From Coffea arabica (taxonomy: Eukaryota > Streptophyta > Magnoliopsida > Gentianales > Rubiaceae): DNA of 64,000 nt. This document shows positions 47,101 through 60,000 of this stretch, in pieces (the stretch's first letter is position 1; each line of letters opens with the position of its first letter). Position numbers and translations under genes: made by a program. The stretch covers positions 2,604,001 through 2,668,000 of the forward strand of contig NC_092329.1 of the NCBI RefSeq assembly GCF_036785885.1. Direction: 5' to 3'. Below the pieces are notes generated by a model. The model was not told the DNA's origin. It worked only from the letters and a program-made list of their open reading frames with translations, and ran no database searches.

Positions 47101-48003
47101 TTGCTTTCCTCTTCCTAGTCTTACCCTTCAAACTCCACCGTACCATCGGTTCACAACCGTTACATACTACTATATATAATACCTTCCTACATACATTTCG
47201 GATAGTGAGAATTAAAAATGTAAAATATTCATAGGGGAAAAGTATCGAGCTAGAAATTCAAGCCGCATACCTATATAATTGAACTGTCTTCGCTTTCCTT
47301 CTCGAACATCGCGACCAAGCCTCTGCGACAATTTCACAAAAACACCCTACTCACTCACCACCTCAACCAGAGCACCGCAATAACTTGTAAATTTTTTGCA
47401 ACAAACAAAACTAAACTAATCAAGAGAACACTGAGTAGTGATTATACTACCTTAACTAGCATGAGAGCATCGTAAACTTCACGCTCAAGAGAGGCCACTC
47501 TGCACTCAAAACACCAAACAAGCAATTCATCTTCAAATACTCAACTAGCAGCAATCACCAGATCATTTTGATGAGAAATTTCTGAGAGTATCAAAAAGGA
47601 GAGTGAGAGTAATAATGGAAATGCACCTGAGAATGCGCTTGATTTGAGGTGGAGAGAAGTTAGCGAGCTCCATCCCCCAGCGGACGGCGCGCTTAGCCTC
47701 GCGCTTCTTCTCATTGCGGCTCTTCTTGGCGGAACCGTCGTCGGAAGAGTCGCTGTCGCTCTCAGTGGTATCGGACGGCAAGGGAAGTTGACGCAATTTG
47801 AGAGCGCGTGTACGGAAGTGGAGGTTGCGAGCAGAGACCAGGGGGGAGGAATTGATGAGTAAGAGTTGGTGGGGGAATTTGGCGGTGGTTTCTGCGGAAG
47901 GGAGGGAGCAGGAGGTAAGGAAATAATAGAATGCTCCGGCGGAGCAGTGGCATTGGTGATGTAATCTGGGCAACCGCGCCAGAGGCCTTAAAACATGCGC
48001 CAT
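44116..48003 (-). CDS. DarP/YjgA-family (DUF615) ribosome-associated protein homologue, probably organellar
   Basis: Six exons on the minus strand: 48003-47627, 47499-47451, 47322-47271, 46422-46262, 45838-45725, 44277-44116; 915 nt, 304 aa, all GT-AG and in phase. Residues 1-90 are basic and Ser/Leu/Arg-rich with few acidic residues, like a plastid or mitochondrial transit peptide. The core aligns by eye with E. coli DarP (YjgA), a 50S subunit assembly factor: GKRRQFNYIGRLLREVEPE matches [38 protein letters not shown] with DFDRQELRRLVRKV matches the LRDRLIDQGDDAIAEVL/ADRQQLRTLIRNAKKE part. The end RRLTRFLRSLVKQL matches ARQIFQYLREL. A plant-type acidic insertion (DSDDTAEETEDECED) splits the two halves. 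Role in organellar ribosome assembly is inferred. Confidence 0.85.
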
Positions 48004-48479
48004 TGCTGCTGAGTTAGAGCCTAGAGTTGGAGCGACTGACCCACTCGTCGCTGGTTGCTCGAAATTCAGATTTCAGAAGAAGGTGCTGCTACGCCCAAAT
48101 CAAATGGGTTTGCAATCATCATTATGGGCTCATATTGTTTTCTGTCCATTAAGTTGGATTTGGGCCTCAAATGATTATATGAACTTGAAAATGTAATGGA
48201 CCAACATCACGATGCATTCATACATACCATACTGGCCTACCTTTCCTGTTGCCTATTGGGAACAGACAATTGGAAGCCCATGTCTTGAGCCTTTTTAATT
48301 TTTTTTTCCTTTTCTTTTTGTGTTTCTAAAAAAGTAGCGCTATAAAAATACAGATTCAGAATATGCTGTCGAAAATGAAAAGAAAATGTTCGTGCTAGCT
48401 TTGCGTTCACATATAGTTTCCCATTTAGCAATGCACTGGGAATTTGAACCTGCATTTGAAATCAGTTGGGCAACTTTAA
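48004..48479. other. 5' flank of the DarP-like gene
   Basis: Probable promoter of the minus-strand gene in its first part. Nothing else recognised. Confidence 0.4.
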
Positions 48480-48675
48480 TTTTTTTTTTTTTTTTTTGTC
48501 GACACGGGGGTGTTCGGGTCAATCCTTACGGGGCCTGACTAATCCTCTGCGGCCCGGGAAAGGAGACCCCACTCCACACCGAACACATTAACAGCGGAAC
48601 TTGAACCCTAGACAAGCCAGGAAGGTCGCCATACTCTAAGGAGGGGGAGCGGACCGCTCGAGCTACCCCGCGGGG
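48480..48675 (-). mobile_element. tRNA-derived SINE
   Basis: The poly-A tail is seen as poly-T at 48480-48497. On the minus strand the head reads GGGGTAGCTCGAGCGGTCCG (A box) and then GGGTTCAAGTTCCG (B box), and the body ends CCCGTGTCGAC before the tail. It matches the distal part of the SINE at 33622-33910 but lacks that element's extra head. The target duplication is not obvious. Confidence 0.8.
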
Positions 48676-48689
48676 ATACTTGGCATAAA

Positions 48690-49190
48690 TTTTTTTTTTT
48701 TTATATCCAAAGGAGAGGCAAAGGCCCCTTAACGCGGTACTAAACGTGGGATCGTGACCCCAATCACATCGGCTCCTAAGAGCTGCTCGTGTCCTGGTGG
48801 TGGTTCCTCTAACAGTCCATCATATGATAGCTGTGATTGAGATGGCTAGCCAGTTGCACATCTATTCCCTTCTCTCCAGGTGTGCTGCAGGGTACATGAC
48901 CAGTCTCTGTCACTCATGCCTCTTATCCGTTTAAGCAGATTATGGTAAGGAGAAGCGATCGCCGATTCCCTTGCCAGTCCATAGTCTTTGCAAAACCCCC
49001 CAACCCACGTCCCCTTGTCATCCTTAATCAGCCCTCTCACACCTGGTCTTCCAGGATTTATCTTCGAGGCCCCATCTACATTAATTTTAATCACACCTTC
49101 ACACGGACACTCTTGCTTTGGTGATTTGCTGAAGCAAGAGTGTTTTAACATTTGAATGTTAAATTCACTTTTAAGGAAAGTCACCCAAGT
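48690..49190 (-). mobile_element. 3' end of a LINE with RNase H remnant
   Basis: On the minus strand an open stretch (49184-48846) starts with a linker, then reads IKINVDGASKINPGRPGVRG, the first strand of the RVT_3-type RNase H carried by plant LINEs. It ends HTWREGNRCATG, the usual C-terminal block. The middle of the domain is deleted, so the central catalytic Glu and Asp are missing. A short 3' region and a poly-A tail (poly-T 48690-48702) follow. It directly abuts the SINE. A host RNase H-like pseudogene is an alternative. Confidence 0.65.
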
Positions 49191-49721
49191 TTAGGCTAAG
49201 AAATCTTGTTAGAAATTGTAGTGCCAAACTAGCTCGTACAAGTTTTGTTACGAGAGTTGTGTTTAAAGTTTAGATGTGTTTTCTCTCAACACGATGAATG
49301 ACTGAATAAGGCCTAAATCCATCCTAGAATCATCATTTTTTAAGAGAAGAAAAGTTTATATCAAATCAGTGACCCCTTTTACTTTGATGGATCTCAATTT
49401 CATCACAATAATAAGATCGGTTATTGGAGTATGAGTTATATCTAATTGAAGAGGGCAAAGCTTCTTTCTCCTCTGCTGCATGATATTTCCTTAGATAACT
49501 TTAATATTTTGCATTTCGAGACATAGCAATATCATGATGATATTTTTGGATTGCAAAAAAAAAGGTGAAAGCAATCTCGGAATTTGGTCCTTTTAGTATC
49601 ATTTGTTTGTCATTTATTTATCATTTTGGGTGGTGATGAAGCGGAAGAATCCTAGCTTCACAGTCTAAGTCTAATATGTGGATCCAATTCTTCCCAATCC
49701 TTTTCTGCAGAAATATCATTT
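49191..49721. other. Intergenic, nothing recognised
   Basis: AT-rich, no ORF of note. Confidence 0.4.
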
Positions 49722-49730
49722 TAATCAATT

Positions 49731-50548
49731 GGGATAATTTCAGAAACCTCCCTCAAGGTTTTTAACAATTTCCTTTAGCTCCCTTGATATTTTAAAAATT
49801 ATACATACCTCCCTTGTCATTTAAAAGGACAATACTACCCTTAAATATTTTAATGAAATTCCCTTGTTTAGTATGCTTATACTAAGAATAGCTTTTAAAA
49901 TTATTTTTTTCATTCTTTTTCCTCCTTATTCATTTTTTAAAAAATTTTTTGCCAATAAAACTATAGAATTACCACTATTACCTCTAGTTTCCATTGTAAT
50001 CAAATGTCAAACTAGTGATTTTTTTAATGAGTTAACTTTATATGCAATCCAATGCTTTGATGATCTTTGTTTACTATTTTTTGGTATTAAAATTACCAAT
50101 AAATAAAAAAGAAATTGCCCAAAATCACTACTAAATTATGATAATCCCACTACTCAAAAAATTCATAAATTCTAAATGAATTATTTTAACATTTTCTTTT
50201 CTATTTTATAAATCTAAATTCATAACAAAATACCATAAAAAATATCATATCATAGTGATAAAATTATTATTAATATAGTTGTTTATCAAATAATAGTTAT
50301 GAAAATTTTAGCATCTTTTCTTTATAATTATACTAGATAATCTTATAATTGTATAGAAAAAATAAATTAAAACTCCTTACATAAGGGTATTTTTGGGTAT
50401 TCACTTAAAAATTTGACAAAGTCAAATATTATTTTAAGATTTTGTTACTAAATCTATCAAATTCAGAGAGGTAAGTGCAATTTTTCAAACTTTAGAGGAG
50501 CTCGGTGAAATTGTCAGAAACCTCAAGGGAAATTTCTAAAATTATCCC
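49731..50548. mobile_element. Mutator-like MITE, family A, with perfect 9-bp TSD
   Basis: The left end GGGATAATTTCAGAAACCTC is mirrored by the right end (reverse complement GGGATAATTTTAGAAATTTC). A perfect 9-bp duplication TAATCAATT flanks it at 49722-49730 and 50549-50557. The interior is AT-rich and noncoding. It is the best-preserved of the three family members in the window. Confidence 0.85.
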
Positions 50549-50627
50549 TAATCAATTCCTATATACATATGTGTGTGTATAAAGTGCCAATACTCGTTGA
50601 TGTGACTAATCTCTAGATTAGTAGTTA

Positions 50628-51453
50628 GGGATGGCAACGGGGCGGGGTTGGGGCGGGGGACCCCTCCCCCGTCCCCCGCCCCGTTGCCTATTAGTTCCCC
50701 CCGTCCCCCGCCCCGTCCCCCGCCTCCTGCTCCCCCCGCCCCGCCCCGCCCCCGCCCCGCCTTGCCCCGCTTCCCCCGCGGGGTTAATAAAATTTTATTA
50801 TATAATTTTATTATAATTAAATTTTAATAAATAATCAAGTACTAAAATATCAACACATCACCAAATTATTATTCATTGTAATTTTACAATTGAAACTCAT
50901 AAAAACAATCAAACATAAGTTATTTGAATACAATCCAATATGATGAAATAAATATAACTAAAATAGTCAAGTTTTCACTTTTAGTACAAATGCAATCACT
51001 AATTCATTATTGTGTTTGTGCTTTTTTTTGAGAAAAAAGTGTTATTCTATTAAGTGTAATTAGAAATTTAGTATAAATGTATTAGTAAATTTAGTATAAC
51101 TAATTAATAAATTATATTAGTAGACATGTAGAATTATTCATATAATTGATAATATCAATTATATTACATAAACTAATATACATTATATTATACATCTAAC
51201 TAATAATATCATTATCATAAGTTTATAACTAATTAATTTACATATTATATATAATTATATATATATTTATATATATATATATATATATTTTTTTTGCGGG
51301 GGGCGGGGCGGGGGATGGGGCGGGGGTATACTCCCCCGCCCCCCGCCCCGTTTCTAAGTGGGGGGAAAAAATTCCCCCCCGCCCCCGCCCCACCCCCCGC
51401 CCCAACCCCCGCCCCGAAAGCCCCCCGCGGGCCCCCGCCCCCATTGCCATCCC
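50628..51453. mobile_element. MITE with GC-rich subterminal blocks and AT-rich core
   Basis: The ends are inverted: GGGATGGCAACGGGGCGGGG on the left, and GGGATGGCAATGGGGGCGGG as the reverse complement of the right. TA lies on each side (50626-50627 and 51454-51455), which may be a TA target duplication. About 150 bp at each end is made of GGGGCGGGG-like repeats; the roughly 500-bp middle is extremely AT-rich. Long proline/glycine ORFs there are composition artefacts. Tc1/mariner is suggested by TA, but the superfamily is uncertain. Confidence 0.75.
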
Positions 51454-51455
51454 TA

Positions 51456-54031
51456 CTGGCGACTCTCGATGCGAAGAACAATTCAACTCTTATCTTTGTG
51501 TTAGTATATGTCCCACCCAAGCGTAGAACTTAGCTATAGTTGTAGTTTGAATTAATTGTAATGTCAATTGTGAGTTTATATATAATCTTATGAGAAAAAA
51601 AAATTAAGGTTTAATGGTCAGCACGATTCTTTCTAATTATTTGCATGTTACCATTTAAATTTAAAATTTGAATTTATAGGAAAAAAATTAAAAAGAGAAG
51701 CACAAACATCACAATCAAACTACTATTTTTAAAAAATTGAATTCCCGAAACATAATTAAATAATTTGGGCCGGAGGGAGTATATATTATGTGTGTCGAGA
51801 TTATGCAGCGTTCATTCAAAAAAAAAGGAAGATTATGCAGCGTTATGTAAAACATTAGATCAACTTAAGTTAGGGGAACCTCTTTGGTGGGTCGGACACT
51901 GGTGGATGTTTATATTAGGGCGTTGAGAGTGATAATCGAAATCTAGGGAATGTCTGTTTTCAATTTCAGAACAATATATTGAGTATTGAAATGAATAAAT
52001 TTGACCATTGTTGCTACTAAATTTAGCGTCTTACTTGTTCTGATCTTCCTATACTGAGATGCAGGTTGTGGCCCAAGACGATCAATGCTTTATGTGAACA
52101 TTAATACGAGCAGGGGACGAAGGACTTCAGAAGTCGGTGTTTGGACGTATTCCATACGTGTGAGGCTTGGCATGAATTTAGATTGCAGAAACGGATAACA
52201 GAGGACACACAAACATGACGTGTGAGTATGGATAATGGATGGCGACGGTGATGCTTGATGTCCAACCTAATTCTGCAACTATTTATTGCTTCTTTTTTTT
52301 TTTTTTTTTATTCTCTTATCCTCGGAACGTTTGTGCTTGTAGATCCAATCCAAAGTCACGAATTATCTTACTGGAAAAATTGTTCTAACAAGAATAAAAG
52401 CATGAAAGGTTAAGAAGAATTGAAGCTTGTACTCTGGTGCCAATTCCAGCGACTTAGTACTTAGCAGACGCTTTCATGATTTCAGGGGATAGCTTGCGGA
52501 CTGTCTCTAGTTTTTCATTGGATTCTATTTTGAGTAATTTCCTTTCCATTCACAAGATGGTCGACCAACCCTTTTCGGATGCAAACTTCAAGACCTGAAA
52601 CTTGTACCTCCAGTTAAAGAAGATTAGATGTTTGTTGTTTTTTTAATCTAGGTAGGTTTGGAGGCCATAAATGTTGGCTCTCTCTTCTTAAATCCATCCT
52701 CACTCTGTTATTCTTATTATACTGGAGGGCTTGTTCATTCGATCATGTTTGATTTTGCTTGACATTTTTCTTCTTTGAATCTTCGACTATTCATCTATCT
52801 AGCAGAGTAATGAGATTGAAGGAATTCACTTCCTCAAATTTCAAATTTAATTTTATTGTTGGTATGATTTCCATGCTTAGGTAATCAACGACTCCCCCCC
52901 ACAATCACAGGCCGGTGTTTACGTTTGACCCAGCTTTTCAAAAGAGTTCATTTATGTTTGGGTGGCGCGGCTATATATGCTAATATAGAGAGAGTCCCAC
53001 ACCGACTGGAGGAGAAGCAGATTGTTGATGGGGTGATAAATAAAAGGCCCAGATGGGCGCCAGGGAGAAAACCATGATCCTTCAGGCAGTTTACGGGGAT
53101 GTGATGAGCGGTCAAAGCTCGCATTTAAACATGCGAGATGGGTGCCCGGCCCAAAGCCTGGTTACGACAACCCGGGCGCTCCCATATTTACCAATCTGAT
53201 CCCTTCGTCCTTTCTTTCTTTTGCTTTTCTGCCGAGTCCCTTGTAACCGGAGAAGAGAAGGGGCATAATGGGATTGTGGTTTGTGCGAGTCCTTTTTACT
53301 TTTAACCCCAGCCCTTCCAAATCCAAAAAACCATTTTTGTTTTTGTGTTTTCTTTTAAATGATTCTTCAATTGGATCCATTCCATCCCATCCAACCCAAA
53401 ACTTGTTTTTTTTTTTATTTTCCCTTGTTGGTTACAGTCCACGATAATGACTACCTCCTCAATTTGCCAAAACCATTTTTCTATAATATATATGCCTCTT
53501 TGGTTTGATCATTTCATTCCAGAGAAAAGATTAAAAATCTTCCTCAAAAGGGATTCTGCACCTTTTGGAAATGAATTTTCAGATTTGATTAGAGCCCGAA
53601 GTAGACCAATCAATTATAACAGAACAGGATCAAATGGACGCATATTACTGCACCTGACCACGTAGGTATGAACACAGAACAATTTGACATCACAGAGAAA
53701 TTAATACAACTTGTGCCCGGGGAACTCAATAGTTTGCCAAAGAAAATGCAAAATGCAACCTGGACATATTTTTTTTGTATATAATGTGTCCAATACAGAC
53801 ATTCCTTTTTTTTTTCTCCAAAAATACGCAACTCCAATGAGTCATCGAAATGATGAACAACACTTTCACATAATCGCCATCACATCATCGCATGTATATA
53901 TATATATATATATTACCACTACTAATAAGCCTACATATATATAAATATATATATACACAAAAACTATTTTGACAAGCAGGAGCAGAAGAATCAAATGAAA
54001 TAAAAAATAAATAATGCTCAGCTTTAAAATC
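51456..54031. other. Intergenic DNA
   Basis: No gene recognised. It probably contains the 3' UTR of the minus-strand PSK SIMULATOR-like gene near its right edge, plus TA microsatellites around 53892-53960. Confidence 0.4.
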
Positions 54032-57000
54032 TTATGGAAGAGCTCCAAATGAGTTATCTAACCCGTCTAGTATGTCTAAAACATTAGCTTTTGGATGTCC
54101 CAACTCTATTCTTGGCGAGCTTCCAGTGCTCCGACTGAGCGCCCACACCTTTTTGCTTCCCTTCTTGGCCACAACGAACTCCTGGCTTTTGCTTCTCCCA
54201 GGAACTACTTTTCTCCTTTTCATAACCTCCTCCAACAGGTTCCTGTCTTCCACGGAAAGTTGAGCTCCGTGGACATTGCTGTTGTTGGTTAACACCTCAC
54301 CCTGCATATTCAGCCCCTTGCGAGTTGGGGACCGGCTTGGCAGAACCTTGGCTCCAGTGTCCCGATACTTTACCAGGCTGATGAGACGGTGAAGCCAAGT
54401 CACCAATTCAAGGATGTATGTATCCATCTTCTTTTTATCAGCGTGATACAGTGTCTGCAAGCGAATGAGGCTGGTACTTTTGTTCGTGTTCTTACCAAAT
54501 TCAGTCCTGCCACAGAGACAAACAGCTTTTCAGTTTCTCGATCCTTTAACAACAATCCAACTATAGCTGGTTCATATAAACAAATTTACTAACCCTGCTG
54601 AATTTGCCCACTCTCCAACCCACCCAAAGCCTTGATGCGCTCTGCTTTCATCACAAGTAAGAAAATGCCAGTGTTAGTTTCCAGCCATGCCTACCAACAA
54701 TCTTGGTAACACCATATTTGAAGTAGTCATACTAATCAAACATCATATGGAAGATTATTATTTACTTAAAAGACGGTCACAGCAGTTCATAACGTAGTAT
54801 TCCTGACAATCATCTTACATACTTTGTAGTATCTGCAGCAACAGGAACAAGCCACTGTAGAGTTTTTTCCATTTCGGCCTTAATTTGAGGAACTGTAAGC
54901 TGCGAAAGAACATATAAATTATGTACATGAAGGTTATGGTTACACGAGAAGTTCACAATTTTCAAGCCAGCGCACCAAACACGAATAAAAACAAGGAAGA
55001 GAAGAAAACAATATTGGGAAGTGTGGTCTGGAGGGCAAACCTCTTCCTTGGCATCTGTTGGTGGTAACCGGGAGCGTAGAGCTGTCTTGATGCTGGGAGG
55101 CAGCCCATTATACAAAGTATCTCTCATATTAGGAGGAAGAGAGGTCGGGCGTGATGCCTAAAATCCAACATCAACTTTATTAGCAGAAGAGTACCATAAA
55201 CACAGGCAAAGCACATGGGGATATCACCACAACAAATAAATAAATAAAGTTAAAATTACAAAATAATTATACACACACACACACACACACATGTAGAGAG
55301 AGAGAGAGAGAGAGAGACTTACAATATTATCAATTTGAGTAACTAAATTAGCATAATGTAAAGCAAGACCAGCTACACCTAGTCTTTCTGGTTTAGTAGG
55401 CTCTCTCCCACTAGCCACCAACCCTGTAATAAAAATGTCGTTAGGCTCTTTCCGATTTATCAATTTTGCAGCACAACAGACAGCTAGGAGAGAAAACTAC
55501 CAAAAGAGAAAAGGTGAAACGTATTGTAATGAAAAACAGATTATGCCCATTCAAACTGGGCAATATAAATTGTAGATCAATCATAAATTTGATAGCAAAG
55601 TATCACATGTAACATCGGTTCTTTTCTTTGAGAATCTTGTGTCCAAGCATGCTAGCATGAACTATTTCCACACCAGAACTAGCATGGAATATTTCCGTAA
55701 CAAAAAATGAACATGTGAAAATGTATTTTTCATACCATTATCTCCAAATGCATCTGAAATCTCTTGATGTATAAAGGTAACTACATCAACCAGTTTCTCA
55801 ACAACCTGCAGTGGCATCACACAGGGCAAAAAGAAAAGCAGATGATTAGCGGCACAGATTAAAATGAGAAACTTGGTATATAAAGCAAACAGTTTCTCAA
55901 CAGGCAATACTCTTCTTTTAAGACGTAAATGTCCTCTTTAGACAATAAATCCATGCTAATGTAAAAGCTGGGTCCAGCAAAGAATGAACATCGCACTCCT
56001 CTATTAGATTGCCCAAAAAGGCTGCATTCAGCAAAGAATATAAAGCAAGTGATTTTATTGAATACCTCCTCCAAAGGTTTAGACCACAGAGATTTCTTTC
56101 TCAAGGTTCTAACGAGTTTTCTTTGATGTTTTAGCTCACTTTGTAATATCATGAGACTTTCACCTGTGAGACATTTAACAAGAGCAATTATCAGCACTAG
56201 TCATCGGTAATGGTAAAGAACAAATTCCACCACATGTATTCTCAGAAATAAACAGAAAATGATTTCACTAAATCGTATCTGAAAAAAAAAAAAGGAAGTA
56301 GTGTAATGAGTCAATTTAGGGGAAGAAGCCAAGGTACAAGCTGTTGATGGTACAAGGAGAGGTCTAGCAAAAATAAAAAACATCAATTGAACCTCCAACA
56401 CCAGATATAGGAAGTAAAGGTTGAGAATGTTTTAGTTGTACACTTAAATTATCACATGAAACAATCCATACCAAAATATATGTGTTACCATTGACATAAA
56501 CCATGAAATCTCTCATATAATAATCAGGTAATTTGATATTTCCACAGATATTTGTTTTATTGCACAAGTCCAAAAGACACATAAAGCTACAGGCATTGAA
56601 CAGGAGGAGGACAACAAGTTCTCATTTTCCATTACGCGCCCCACACCCCCCGCCCAAAATGAAAAAGAAAAAAGGATATAAAGGAATAGAAACCCAAGTG
56701 AGAGTGAAAACACAAAACTAAACGTGAAAAGTATCCATGCCCAAACCTTTCCGAGGAAGGTGCAAGGAGTCAACTTCCTCAAGCTTCCGACGATAATCTT
56801 GTTCAAATCTGTCCAAAGCATGGAATTCATGATATAGTTCCTGCAGCAAAGAAACAGGTGCACCACCCCAAATTAGATAGCAATAGAGACTTCTACTTGG
56901 TTCAATAGATTAGGCTCAATTTAAAATGTCTCCTTCTTTTTGATATGATTCAATCACAGAGAACAAACCATGCACAATTTATTTATTGGTATAAAGTAAT

Positions 57001-60000
57001 TTTTCAAAATTTGCTTCATACATATTGGATTGTGTACTCTTTACAGCAAACAAGTTTACAAAGAAATTTTGAATCAAACAAGGTAACAATGCTATGGTGT
57101 GTGAATAAACCCTTGGAAACCCAAAAAACACGCAGCAGACGTTATCAAGTACAAATGGTAAGAATAAATCTAAATTGCTGCCCAAATTTTACAAGCATGA
57201 AAGATTATCAAAAGGGGTTGTGTTTGCAAGGCAATTGATACCCTGCTATTAGTAAATTGAGAACCCTTTTTTTCATTTTTGTGCCCACATCAATATTACA
57301 TTGCAAGGCTATTAAACATCCCTCAACACATAAACTTGGTAAGCAGAATATATTCAACAATGAGACAGAATCAAGTTTTGTAACTCTTGAATGTTGCATA
57401 GTGAGCTGAGTGTGGAAATTGAATCTTAAGTTTCTAGAACAGGGCAAATATTAGTAAATAAAATGTCCCTTCAAGTTGTTCATACGACTTGTATGCAAAG
57501 TGTCTCAAAGGAAAGAAAAACAAACAACAAGGACTAACCATGTTTAGAACACAATTAGTAGCAATGCCATCCAGTTAACAACAGCAATGCAATAAGATGT
57601 AAAAAGTATCCGAAAATGAAAATTGAGAACCATTTAATACACTACGAAACTGTAAAACACGAGAACACTCACAGAAGTATGCTGAGCCAGCGATGTCAAT
57701 TCTTGCATGGTCATTTCTGCCTCTTCTCTTGGTAGCTTAGGATTTACAGGGTCTGAGTCCAACCTAAGACATTAAGACCGTATTAGCAAACAATTTTTTG
57801 AATCTTTGACAAGAGAGCCTTGCCAAAGGCTAAAGCAATCCAGCTTACTTTGAAAAGAATCGTCCCAGGTTGTGCCACTGTGGGTCTTTACACAGATCCC
57901 CAAATCTAACGACTTCTCGAGAAAAGACATCAAATTCCTCCCTACAAAATGCAGAAGCCAATAAATGACATAAGATTTTTCTTATTTTATTTTATTTTAT
58001 ATTTTTTTGCTCAATCCAGAATGAAGTTCAAAAACCAAAATCTAGAAAATTTGTTTGTGCGGGTAACAATGACCCATACTGAATAGGGGGAAAACATAAA
58101 CCAGGAAGAAAACTAGAGATCAGAGAGAAGCTAGAAACCTTTTGTCAGTGGCTGCAATGCTGAGCAGCTCCTTCATATCAGTAGAGACTAGCTGTTGTAC
58201 CCCTTCAGAATGTAGAATTTCCTTTTTCAGAAAGCGGATATTATCTTCAGAAAGGGATTGCAATAGATTTGCTCCTTTGGCTATAGTATTGGCAACTTCA
58301 AATGCCAAGATAGCTATTCTGTTCCCTCTTGAAGCCATGCCACCGATAAATCCACTGTTATTTAAATTTGACATGCTACTACCTAATGTATCCAGTACTT
58401 CGACTGCCTTTTCTAGTCCTGCTATCCCAGCCTTTCCAAGAAATGAGCTCACTTGAGGCCCCTGTTAAATGAACATCAGATACATGAATTAGTTTCACAT
58501 TCACATCGTTTTAGTTCAAAAACTTTTGTTAGTAAATCACCTTAAGTACAAGGAGATATTCCTGTTAAAGGCACACTCCAGGAATACATTTCCATTTTCA
58601 TTGTGAATGAATTGGCTTACAGAATACTACGCTTAGACAAATCAAACTTTGAACTAACATGGCATTTTCCAGCATATGCCAAGTAGCACTATCAAAGAGC
58701 AAAAATATTGCTCCTAAATGATTCAAAGCCTATCATTCTCATGTTTTAGTAGCTTTTGTTGATGCACGTCCCAAGGCTTAAGAATTTGAACTGATATTTT
58801 CACAAACCTATATCAGACAATGAAACCATTTAATTTCTTCATAAATCTCAGACAAAAAATTTTACCATCACCTTAGCACCATTTACTTTCTCCATATTTT
58901 CACATGATATAGCACCAATTATCGATCTTAGGCGCTTTACTTACATGCAAAGCGACAGAATATGTATAGTATCTTCTGACCAAGAAATTACTTTAAATTT
59001 ATGCCAGAACGTATCCTCAATCAAGATTTGTAGATTATTGGGAAGAGCTCTAGCTCCCACAATTTTTCCTAATGTATGAGCCTTTCTGTTGTCAGAAATT
59101 GGCTAGAGAAGACTTCTGGAAGGTCATACTGATTGTTGCAGGATCTACCATAACCATGATGTTTGAAACAACATTGTACGATAAGCCCACGGCATAAGAA
59201 TTTAGCAGGTTGTTAGATATATGGCGTTAGAAGCAGAAGAGGGCACAAGACTAAATGAAGTGCCTCCAATATGATCTCAACTCCCTAACAAACCATCAGC
59301 ACTCTTTTGAATTTTTTGACAGTAACAAGCTTATCCATATTGACTCATCAATAGAAGCCAGAATTGCCAACCAAAGTGCGACAACCATACACCATCCACA
59401 CTTCTATGTGTCTCCAACTCGTTCTATTTTTAGTCTACCTCTGGCATTCATTTCCCAACATTGTCCTTTGCAGTCCAGAGACATACTTTCTCCATTTTGT
59501 CGATCAGAGTAGAGTAACGCATCCTTCTGCCATCCCATGAAAACTCTGAGTCTTAACTTCTCCAATCACCAAGATTATAACTTGATAGAAATGCGTTTCA
59601 AAAGCTCCTCAATCACATAACTGTAACAATTAGCTACATAAAAGAGAGACCACTGACAATTCCAGCAGTTAATCCTCGATCTCATTGCTCCTCCTTTAAC
59701 AAAACGCTCTTATTCTACAATTACCTGAACAGCCAATCACTTTCAGCCGATTGCATAAAACTGCAAAAGCTAAAATAATACGAAGGGATGCTAAGTGATC
59801 CATGTAGTACCATTCTATGCTGGCATAAAATGACCATCTTCTCCAATCCCAATTGTTCACACAAAACTAAATTCTGATCACATGATACCCTTCAACCAAA
59901 CAAGATATTTAAGCATAAAAAAGGGAAAATGCATTTCATCTGTACCTTGGCAGCTGCAGGTGTCCTTGCGGGGGTAGAAGGTTTCAATTCTCTAGAAAAA

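Noticed and set aside
50631-51533. Pro/Gly-rich ORFs on both strands
   Set aside because: They come from the GC-repeat ends of a MITE and have no protein-like composition.
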